This document shows positions 15,065 to 22,000 of a stretch of DNA of 36,638 nucleotides, one piece after another (the first letter of the stretch is position 1; every line of letters begins with the position of its first letter). The translations under genes and the position numbers were made by a program. The notes beneath the pieces were generated by a model, which saw only the letters and a list, made by a program, of their open reading frames with translations, was not told the origin of the DNA and made no database searches. This DNA is from DASWIG01 sp965371445. GTDB lineage: Bacteria; Acidobacteriota; Thermoanaerobaculia; Multivoradales; J023. The DNA is taken from the NCBI GenBank assembly GCA_965371445.1, contig CBDUYN010000100.1:1-36638 (forward strand). The letters are read 5' to 3'.

Positions 15065-16996
15065 TCAGACCGCCGGCGCGCCGCGCACGGCGACCGCGGG
15101 ATCGCCCAGGACGACGTAGCTCTGGGCGTGGTTGCGCTCCACCCAGGCGGTCGCCACCTCCTGGTCGTCGATCTTCTTGCCGTAGCTCGCCTGCTCCAGG
15201 AGCTGGTTCAGGTCGAAAGCCAGGATGGCGTAGCGTCGGTTGAGCTCGCGCACCGCGTGCCCCACCGGGCGTCCTTGCAGGAGGACGCTCAGAGTGCGGC
15301 GCAGGGGCTTGAGGCGCTCTTCGGCCGCGGTGGCGGCCAGCGCGTGTCCCCAGGCGCGGTCGACGAGCCCGACGACGGCGAGCGCACCGCCTCTGGGGTG
15401 CGAGAGGAGCCGTTGCGGCAAGCGGGCGACGAAGGGCTCGTCGGCGACACGCGGCGCCGGCTCCCCGGGCTGGCGCGAGAAGAGGTCCTCCTGCGGCGTC
15501 CCGGCGCCGTAGGAGCTGAGGAGGAAGGCGATCGTCCCGTGGACGCGGGCGTCGTCGCCGAGGTCTTCGCCGCTGAAGTAGTGGCTGCGGTCGATCGGCT
15601 CGCCAGGGCCAGGCCAGTCCTGGCAGATCATGGCGCCCTGGCCCGCACCCTGGCGGGGATGGCCGGCGGGCCAGCCGAGGCCGTGCGCGCTGGCGAAGAG
15701 AAGGGCCGGCGGCGTCGCCTCGTGGCCGTTGCCGCCTCCTCGGACGGCTTCGGCCAGGCGCTCTTTCGTGGCGTCCTCGCCCCACAGACGGACGGTGAGG
15801 AAGCCCGCCTCCTGGGCGACTCCGGGCTCGCCAGTGCCGCCCATCAGGGGTTTGACGAGGAGATCGGCGTGCAGGCGGCTCACCGGATCGCGTCGGTAGC
15901 GCGGCGCAAAAAAGACCGCCTTCCTGGCCGGTGGTGGCGCGTCCGTTTCCTGCGCGACGACGCTTTCGGCGTATCGCCGGTAGGCTTCGACGTCGTCGAA
16001 GCTCAGGCGCCCGACGGCGCGCTGGAGGCCAAGCACACTCTGGAGCTCAAAGGGAATGCGGCTCGGCGAGCCGACGAGCAACAGGTAGTAGGGGACCTTG
16101 TCGGGATCGACGAGGTCCGCGGCCGCGGCGCCGTGACGCGCCAGCCAATCCCGCCAGCCCTCGCCGGGGCGGTGGTCGAAGACGAAGACGCGATCCTCGC
16201 CCAGCTGTGCCCTGCGGTGCTCGACGAGCGGTGCCAGGGCGTCGCGCAGCTCCGGCTCGGCGTCCGACGCCAAGACGACGCCCCAGCCCGCCTGGCCCGG
16301 GTCCTCAAGGTTGAAGCCTTCGGGACCCAGGAAGGCCTTGCCCATCCTCTGCACCAGCCGCGAGATGAGCAGGACGAGCCCCTGGGCCATGACCTCGTTC
16401 CGGGCGCGGTCCGCGGCTCCGGCCATCTCCAGGGGAGAGCGGTCGTACTCGCCGCTCTCCGCGTCGATGACCGGGACGTAGAGCTCGCGGTTCGACCACA
16501 GCAGGTCGACGGCGGCCTTCTCGACCTCTTCGATCCAGTCCTGGTAGGCCGGATCGTCGTCGGTGCTGCGCCGGATCCGAGACGCGCGGACGCTACCCTG
16601 GTCGAGCTCGCGTCGCTTCTCCCGGATTCGCCGCAGGTCCTCGTCGGCGAGCACTCCGGTACGCTTCTCCTCTTCGAGGGCGCTCTCGCGCAGCGGCAGG
16701 TCGACGTGACAGCGCACGGTCAGCGCGCCGCAGGGTGCCTCGGGCGCGATCTCGACGTCGGCGGAGCCGGCGAGCGGGTTCAGGTCCGCGGCGACGACGC
16801 GGAGCCGTCCCGGGCGTTGGAAGTCCCGGTCGACGACGGTCCACTGGACGCCCTGTCCGGTGGTGGCGCTCGACACGAAGACGTCGCCCGGCCGGGGCGG
16901 TGAGCCGCGGCGAGCCGCGACGCTTTCCCGGTCACGGGCGAGCCGTCCCAGGGCCTGCTGCCTTCTCTCATGGAGTCGTCGTTGGCGGTCGTTCAT
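15065..16996 (-). CDS. Caspase/CHAT-like (C25-related) protein with altered catalytic Cys
   Basis: 643 residues, no signal peptide. The N-terminal 150 residues are charged. The C-terminal half (about 280-610) resembles a caspase-fold peptidase: a strand ending FASAHGLGW (His438), then GAMICQDWPG, YFSGEDLGDD and FLLSSYGAGTP. From memory of the family, this last segment usually reads FACYGAGTP, where Cys is the nucleophile; here Ser495 (TCC) takes its place. The C-terminus continues ARLPQRLLSHPRGGALAVVG. It could be a pseudo-peptidase, a serine variant or a scaffold. GGGAGG lies 5 nt before the ATG. It precedes the sigma/kinase genes on the same strand and may belong to the same signalling locus. 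Confidence 0.7.
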   Translation of the reverse strand: MNDRQRRLHERRQQALGRLARDRESVAARRGSPPRPGDVFVSSATTGQGVQWTVVDRDFQRPGRLRVVAADLNPLAGSADVEIAPEAPCGALTVRCHVDLPLRESALEEEKRTGVLADEDLRRIREKRRELDQGSVRASRIRRSTDDDPAYQDWIEEVEKAAVDLLWSNRELYVPVIDAESGEYDRSPLEMAGAADRARNEVMAQGLVLLISRLVQRMGKAFLGPEGFNLEDPGQAGWGVVLASDAEPELRDALAPLVEHRRAQLGEDRVFVFDHRPGEGWRDWLARHGAAAADLVDPDKVPYYLLLVGSPSRIPFELQSVLGLQRAVGRLSFDDVEAYRRYAESVVAQETDAPPPARKAVFFAPRYRRDPVSRLHADLLVKPLMGGTGEPGVAQEAGFLTVRLWGEDATKERLAEAVRGGGNGHEATPPALLFASAHGLGWPAGHPRQGAGQGAMICQDWPGPGEPIDRSHYFSGEDLGDDARVHGTIAFLLSSYGAGTPQEDLFSRQPGEPAPRVADEPFVARLPQRLLSHPRGGALAVVGLVDRAWGHALAATAAEERLKPLRRTLSVLLQGRPVGHAVRELNRRYAILAFDLNQLLEQASYGKKIDDQEVATAWVERNHAQSYVVLGDPAVAVRGAPAV

Positions 16997-17056
16997 GTTG
17001 GCCTCCCTTGTCTCTGGTGCCGTGCCCGCTTTGCACGGCTTACAGGCTCTCCATAA

Positions 17057-17085
17057 CCGCCGGTTTGGTGAATCGGCGGCTTTTT
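17057..17085 (+). terminator. Terminator-like hairpin with T-tract
   Basis: CCGCCG, an 11-nt loop and CGGCGG followed by CTTTTT. No plus-strand gene now ends here, so it may be left from a lost gene; the nearby gene fragments agree. It could also simply form a hairpin in the leader of the caspase-like gene. Confidence 0.35.
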
Positions 17086-17109
17086 GGGACGAAGCCAGGC
17101 AAGAACCGC

Positions 17110-17187
17110 CGAGGTGGTGGACGTCCTCGTCGCCTAGAAACTCCTCGCGGCTGTAGCGGGTAAAGGACTCAAGCTTCGCCAGATAGC
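17110..17187 (-). pseudogene. 78-bp duplicated fragment of hepT
   Basis: This stretch matches 18515-18592 inside the intact hepT gene over 78 bp with two mismatches and no gaps, in the same orientation. It would encode about YLAKLESFTRYSREEFLGDE plus a few residues, without start or stop. The near identity means a recent duplication or a deletion of a second hepT copy. The two copies are direct repeats flanking the mazEF pair and the FGE fragment. Confidence 0.9.
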
Positions 17188-17205
17188 ACCCTGGCCGGAC
17201 CCTGA

Positions 17206-17322
17206 TCCGTTGTCAAGCCCGGCAACTTCGTCCGTTGCGCCTCCTTCTACAGCAAAGATCCGGCGGATGTGACCGTCAGCGTGGGGTTCCGTGTGGTGTT
17301 TTCCCCATCGGCCGTCCTCTGA
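17206..17322 (+). pseudogene. C-terminal remnant of a formylglycine-generating-enzyme (SUMF1) domain
   Basis: A short open frame ends at the TGA at 17320-17322 and reads GNFVRCASFYSKDPADVTVS then VGFRVVFSP near its end. The pattern VRCASxY...GFRVV is the usual C-terminus of FGE/SUMF1-like domains. An in-frame TGA at 17203 and the hepT fragment just upstream show that the rest of the gene is gone. It begins within 20 bp of the hepT fragment's end, so a rearrangement junction lies at about 17188-17205. Confidence 0.6.
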
Positions 17323-17324
17323 GT

Positions 17325-17386
17325 CTCTGATCTCTGTCTTCTCTGATCTCTGGACGGGGGGAGTCCAGAGGGGATCCTCCCCCTTT
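17325..17386. repeat. Short direct repeat and GC hairpin
   Basis: TCTCTGATCTCTG occurs twice almost in tandem at about 17325-17353. It is followed by a hairpin of GGGGGAG (17357-17363) with CTCCCCC (17377-17383) and a short T run. It could be the terminator of the lost FGE-like gene. Confidence 0.4.
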
Positions 17387-17409
17387 GGCGGGCCGTGCGA
17401 AGCGGCCTC

Positions 17410-17428
17410 CAGACGTCTGTGCTAGGAT
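17410..17428 (+). promoter_or_regulatory. Operator palindrome and -10 box of mazEF
   Basis: CAGACGTCTG (17410-17419) is a perfect 10-bp palindrome immediately before TGCTAGGAT, whose TAGGAT (17423-17428) resembles the -10 boxes of the SDR and MNT genes. Transcription would start near 17435 and leave a 40-nt leader with a GGGAGA ribosome binding site. The palindrome is well placed for autorepression by the antitoxin. Confidence 0.4.
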
Positions 17429-17474
17429 GAGAGACAGACGTGGCGAAGGCCCACTGCCGACCGGGAGACCAGCG

Positions 17475-17732
17475 ATGACCACAGCGACCGTACGGATCAC
17501 CACTTCTACGCGCGAGCAACTTCGAGAGCTCGCGGAGCAGACGGGAAAATCGATGCAGGCGTTGATGGGGGAGGCTGTCGCGGCCTACCGCCGACGACTG
17601 CCTGGGAAAGTGGCGCAAGTGCGTCGGAACGAGATCGATCTAGCCGAAGCCTATGAGATCCTGGCTGAGGACCAGGAGGGAAACGACGTCGAAATTTTCT
17701 TCAGTGCCCAGGCTGAGGCGGTCGGGGATTGA
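17475..17732 (+). CDS. Ribbon-helix-helix antitoxin (MazE-like partner of MazF)
   Basis: 85 residues. The N-terminus MTTATVRITTSTREQLRELA is a ribbon-helix-helix DNA-binding segment, and the acidic C-terminus (EAYEILAEDQEGNDVEIFF) is the expected toxin-binding tail. It is the antitoxin of the MazF-like gene that overlaps or abuts its stop codon. GGGAGA sits about 7 nt before the ATG. Autoregulation through the palindrome at 17410 is likely. The operon lies between two direct repeats of hepT sequence. Confidence 0.85.
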   Translation: MTTATVRITTSTREQLRELAEQTGKSMQALMGEAVAAYRRRLPGKVAQVRRNEIDLAEAYEILAEDQEGNDVEIFFSAQAEAVGD

Positions 17733-17734
17733 GC

Positions 17735-18091
17735 GTGGCTCAACCAAAGCGGGGCGAGATATGGTGGACCGATTTCGGAGAAGGCCGCGGCTCCGAGCAA
17801 GCCGGCCGCCGACCGGCCGTTATCATCCAGAACGACGCAGGAAACCATAGCTCGCGTTTTCCGAATACGATCATTCTTGCCATGAGCACCAAAGGTCGAC
17901 CGATCCCGTTTCACGTTCAAGTTGATCCGACGGATCGCAATGGCCTGAGTGCCACGAGTTGGGTCAGGTGTGAACAGATTCTCACCGTCTCCAAGAGTCG
18001 CCTCTTGGGCGTGCGACCTCTGGGGAGGCTTTCCGACGATCAGATGGCTCAGGCTGAAGTTGCCGTCAAACGTTCGCTTCAACTGCCCTGA
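17735..18091 (+). CDS. mazF: MazF/PemK-family mRNA interferase toxin
   Basis: 118 residues from the GTG at 17735. The family motif QPKRGEIWWTDFGEG is followed by RRPAVIIQND and by the SATSWVRCEQILTVSKSRLL segment seen in MazF. MazF cleaves mRNA at short sequence motifs and is held inactive by the antitoxin. GGGGA at 17724-17728 lies 6 nt before the GTG. A TTG at 17729 that overlaps the antitoxin stop is an alternative start giving 120 residues. The length is normal and the motifs are intact, so the toxin is probably functional. It converges on hepT. Confidence 0.92.
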   Translation: MAQPKRGEIWWTDFGEGRGSEQAGRRPAVIIQNDAGNHSSRFPNTIILAMSTKGRPIPFHVQVDPTDRNGLSATSWVRCEQILTVSKSRLLGVRPLGRLSDDQMAQAEVAVKRSLQLP

Positions 18092-18113
18092 CGACCTCAC
18101 CCCCCGATGCGGA

Positions 18114-18200
18114 CGTCCCTTCGGGACGAAGAGCAGGCGGGACGCCTGCGCTCCCAGCGAAAGTCCGGCCCCGTAGGGGTCACGGATTCGGCCTACGGCC
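18114..18200. repeat. Four consecutive tri-loop hairpins between convergent TA operons
   Basis: CGTCCC-TTC-GGGACG (18114-18128), GCAGGCG-GGA-CGCCTGC (18133-18149), CCCC-GTA-GGGG (18169-18179) and GGCC-TAC-GGCC (18190-18200) follow each other, each with a 3-nt loop. There is no T-tract. They fill the gap between mazF and hepT and may act as a bidirectional transcription stop. They could also be a dispersed palindromic repeat. Confidence 0.6.
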
Positions 18201-18218
18201 TCAAGGCACGCTTGCAGG

Positions 18219-18638
18219 TCAACTCTCAAGGAAGGGCGCCATCTTGCTCCCAAAGTCCTTCAGGTCGTCGAGCCCCTCGACGAGGGCCCGGTAGGAAACC
18301 GCGTGATCGATCTCGGTGTAAAGATGGACCAGGATGTTGCGAAATCCGATCCATCCCTTGAGTCGTTCCGCGAGGTCCTCTTCGAGGACGCCTTCTTCGC
18401 GCAGGACGTCCATCGTGTCGCGGTAGCCCTCGGGCTGGCGGTAGCCCATGTCGGAGATCACGTGTTGTGCGACGTCGAGCATGCATTCGCACGCCAGATG
18501 GAGGTAGCGCTCCGCGAGATGGTGGACGTCCTCGTCGCCTAGAAACTCTTCGCGGCTGTAGCGGGTAAAGGACTCAAGCTTCGCCAGATAGCCTTCGAGC
18601 GCGCTCAAGCGGCTTGCGAGCACGTGCTGATCGACCAC
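18219..18638 (-). CDS. hepT: HepT-like toxin of an MNT-HepT system
   Basis: 139 residues, all-helical HEPN-type. The ribonuclease motif Rx4HxY is present as RNILVHLY (Arg100, His105, Tyr107). In known systems the partner MNT adds AMP to this tyrosine and so neutralises the toxin (type VII mechanism). The GTG at 18638 follows GGGAGG by 4 nt and gives the usual N-terminus; a longer frame exists upstream. It overlaps the mnt gene by 65 nt, so the two are translationally linked. A 78-bp piece of this gene is duplicated at 17110-17187. Confidence 0.9.
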   Translation of the reverse strand: MVDQHVLASRLSALEGYLAKLESFTRYSREEFLGDEDVHHLAERYLHLACECMLDVAQHVISDMGYRQPEGYRDTMDVLREEGVLEEDLAERLKGWIGFRNILVHLYTEIDHAVSYRALVEGLDDLKDFGSKMAPFLES

Positions 18639-19065
18639 TCGGCCTCCCTTCCAGGAGTCGACGGCGCAGGGCACGCCGGTAGACGCTTCGTGCCCACTCG
18701 CGGTCGCCGTACTCCTTCATCGTCCGGACGCGAAGCCGGCGCCAGGCGGCTGGATCGCGGCAGAGGACCATGCGGCCGTGCTCCATCACCCGCTGGCGCA
18801 GGGTGTCCGGTGCCTCGTCGAGTAGGACGACGTCGACGCGCTCGTCGGAGGCGAGGTGAGCGAGCGCGGCGGCGACGGCGATCCGTAGCCGATGCCGGCG
18901 GTGGGTTCCCCTCGCGAGGCCTTCCTCTTCCGCTGGCAACACGGCGACGTCGAGGTCGCTGTCCGGTCGCGCCTTGCCCGTGGCCCGCGAGCCGAAGGCC
19001 ACGAGCACCGCGATCCCGGGGATCTTGGCGACAGCGTCGTGAATGTCGCGTTCCAAGTCGTCCAT
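18574..19065 (-). CDS. mntA: MNT-type nucleotidyltransferase antitoxin
   Basis: 163 residues. The minimal nucleotidyltransferase motif is intact: GSRATGKARPDSDLD at 25-39, with Gly25-Ser26 and Asp37/Asp39 as metal ligands. It should AMPylate HepT. The C-terminal 20 or so residues are Arg-rich and lie in the overlap with hepT, so this tail may owe its composition to the hepT frame. No Shine-Dalgarno of standard spacing is seen. TAGGAT ends 6 nt before the ATG, which suggests a leaderless transcript. Confidence 0.9.
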   Translation of the reverse strand: MDDLERDIHDAVAKIPGIAVLVAFGSRATGKARPDSDLDVAVLPAEEEGLARGTHRRHRLRIAVAAALAHLASDERVDVVLLDEAPDTLRQRVMEHGRMVLCRDPAAWRRLRVRTMKEYGDREWARSVYRRALRRRLLEGRPSGRSARARKPLERARRLSGEA

Positions 19066-19071
19066 GACGAC

Positions 19072-19077
19072 ATCCTA
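19072..19077 (-). promoter_or_regulatory. Putative leaderless -10 box of the MNT-HepT operon
   Basis: TAGGAT (minus strand, within GTGCTAGGAT) ends 6 nt before the ATG at 19065. It lies just before the stop codon of the upstream alpha-2-macroglobulin gene. The GTGCTAGGAT sequence recurs at the mazE promoter. Confidence 0.35.
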
Positions 19078-19081
19078 GCAC

Positions 19082-22000
19082 CTACGGCGCCATCCCCTCC
19101 TTCGCCGACGCCACCTCCCCAAGCCACGGACCGTTGACGAAGATCTCCCGTCCCCGCTGACGCGCCCAGATCCGCGGATCGTACATCGCCTCCGCCTCGA
19201 CCGACGGCACCGTGAAGCGTCCCGCCGTCACCGCCCGGACGGCGTAGACCACGACGCGGCTGCCGCCCTTGTCGAGGTGTCCGAAGACCTCCAGGCGGTC
19301 GTCGCGCAGGTCGAGGTGATCCATCTCCCAGAGCTGGTCGCTTGCCACCCAGCTCGGGGTGCTGCCGCGTCCGAGGCGCGGGTTCTCGATCTCCCACGCC
19401 GCCGGCACCCGGTCGACTAAAGCGACGTTCGCGATCCGCTCGGGCGAGGTGTTCGTCAACGTGAGCTCGACGTAGACGAGCTCGCCCAGCCGGTGCGTCG
19501 TGAAGTCGACCGGCTCGCCCGACGCCGTCCTGTAACGCCGGGTGAGCATCAAGCCTTCGCCGCCGAACCGCGCCTCGCCCGCCTCACGGACGCCTTGGCT
19601 CGTCATGACGAGATAAAGCTTTCCCTCGCCCTTGCGCGACACGTCGATCGTCACCTCGCCGTACTCGCTCGCCCGCGCCACGTTCCACGTGCGGTCGCTC
19701 GTCGACCGCCCCGCCGGATTCGGCGCCGGCTCGACCTCGCGGCCGTCGGCGCGCAGCACCGGCGGCGTGTAATCGCTCGTTCCGGCCGGCGAGTACTTGC
19801 CGAGGCCCGTGATCCCCCACACCAGCTCCTGGGTCGTATACCAGGCGCTACGGCGTCCGCGAAGCCCCTCGGCGACGAGGTTCGCCAACCGCTCGCCGGC
19901 CGGGTCGTTGCCGAAAAGGTCGACGAAAGTCGCCAACATGAAGCCCCGGCGGCGGCGGTCCGAATAAAAAGACCAGCCGTTCGAACGCTCGTCGGCGACC
20001 GGCGAGACGTCGGGGCTCTTCAGGTTCGCCTCGTAGCGCTGATCGCCCGCGACGTAAAGCGCCGCCTGCAACATGAAAAGACTTTCCTGGCCGCGCCCCG
20101 AGCGCGGACGCCGCGAGGGCGGCCCCCCAAGCTCTGTTACCAACCGCTCGATCCGCGCCTTGCGGGCCCGGCCACCGAGCGCCAGGACGTAATGGATGTA
20201 GGGCTCGGCGTCCTGGGAATACCAGTCGTTGCGGTGCTGTCCCGTTTCGTAGTGATGGGTGACCTGGCGCTCCATCCACGAGAGGGCCTCGTCGAGGCTC
20301 TCCTGGGCGACGCTGTAGCGCTCCTTCCGCGCGTCGAGCAGGAGATGAGTCGCGTACGCCGTCCCCCAGTAGGTCGACTCCGTGCCGCCCGGCCAGTAGG
20401 CGAACCCACCTGAGGGCGTCTGCATCGAAAGGATCCGGGCGATGCCCCTTTGCGCCAGGTCTTCGATCGTCGGAGTCTCGATCGTCGACCCGGCCACGAG
20501 GTCCGGGGCGATCGTCGGCAGAAGCTCCGCAAGGTAGAGGAGCGGACGCGTCGTCGACGTCGTCTGCTCGATGCAACCGTAGGGATAGCGGAGAAGGTGG
20601 TCGACGTGCCCCAAGGCGTCGGCGTAGGGCTGGTTCGTCACCCAGAAGGTGGTCCGCTCGCTCAGTGGCACCCAGCCTTCAAGGTGGGGCGTCAGGTCGG
20701 TTTCGCCTTCGCCGAGCTCGATTCGCTCGACGCGTCGCGTCTTCGGTCCGGCCGGCAGGAGCGGCACGTCGGCCTCCTCCTCCACTCGGACGTCGCCCGA
20801 GCGCACGACGACCTTGACCCGCGCCGCCCCCACCGGCTGGCGCGCCACGAGGCGAAAAACGGCGGTGTCGCCGCCGCCGTCGGCGAGCGCGAATCCCGTC
20901 GTCCGATCGCCCAGAATCTCGACGGGTAGGCTCGCCTCGCCCCCAACGTCAAAGCCCGGCACCGGCGCCGCCGTAACCTGGATCTCGACGTCAACGTCGC
21001 GCCGCTCGCCCGAGACGTTGGTCACAAAAACCGGGACGCGGACGTCGTCGCCCCGCGTCAGGAAGCGCGGCAGCGTCGCCTGGACGACGAGCGGGTCACG
21101 CACCAGGACCGTCGTCGAGGCGTGTCCCATCTTCTTGGGTCCCGCCGAAACCGCCATGACGCGCAGCGCCCCGCGGTAGCGCGGGACGTCGAAGCCCACC
21201 TCGACCTTGCCGCTTTCCGGGACCTCGACGAGCCCCGCCCAGAGCGCCACGGGCCGGACCGGCTGGACGCGTCCCAGCCCGCCGCCGGCGTCGCCGCCGG
21301 CCGTCGACGTCGGCCCGGCGGGCGGGACGAGGAGCGTCCAGCCCACCGTCTCGAAAGTCTCCACGCCCAGGGCGCGGCGGGTGAAGATCGCCGGGAACGG
21401 GTCCGGGCTCTGGAAGTTGGTGAGCGAGAGGATCCCCTCGTCGACCGCCGCCACCGTGGCGTAGGTCGACCCCTCGATCTGTCCCAGGTCGAGCTCGACG
21501 GTGAGGCGCGAATTCGACCGCACCTCCTCGGGAGCTTCGAGCTGGAGCGGATGGGTCAGCTCCACCGGCTCCAGGCGTACCGAGGCGACGCCGAACGAGC
21601 GCTCGGGCAGGAACGCCTGCTCGCTGTCGAGGTGCGGGTCCTTGACGAGAAAAGCCGTCAGGTAGATGTTCGAGACGAGCTCGTGCGGCTTGTAGCTCCA
21701 GGAGACGCGTCCCGAGTCGACTTTCTTCCACTCGCTGCCCAAGATCTCGTCGGTCTCCGCCGTGAAGAGGACGCGGCCGGGATAGGGCGCCTCGAAGCTG
21801 ACCTCGATCTTTTCGCCGACGCCGCTTTTCCGGGGGACGTCGAGGGCGATCCAGTTGGGCCGTCCGGGAGCGGGGGTGCGATCGCCCTCCTCGGGGGCGC
21901 GGTAGAACCAGCTGCCGCGTCCTTCGAGCTCCAGGTCGGTGCGCGCGGCGCCGGCCCTGGCGCGGACGAGGAAGCTCGCGGCGTCGGCCGAGGGCTTGAA

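Noticed and set aside
14870..16903. Plus-strand frame of 677 codons opposite the caspase-like and sigma-like genes
   Set aside because: It crosses two well-supported minus-strand genes and has no recognisable domains.
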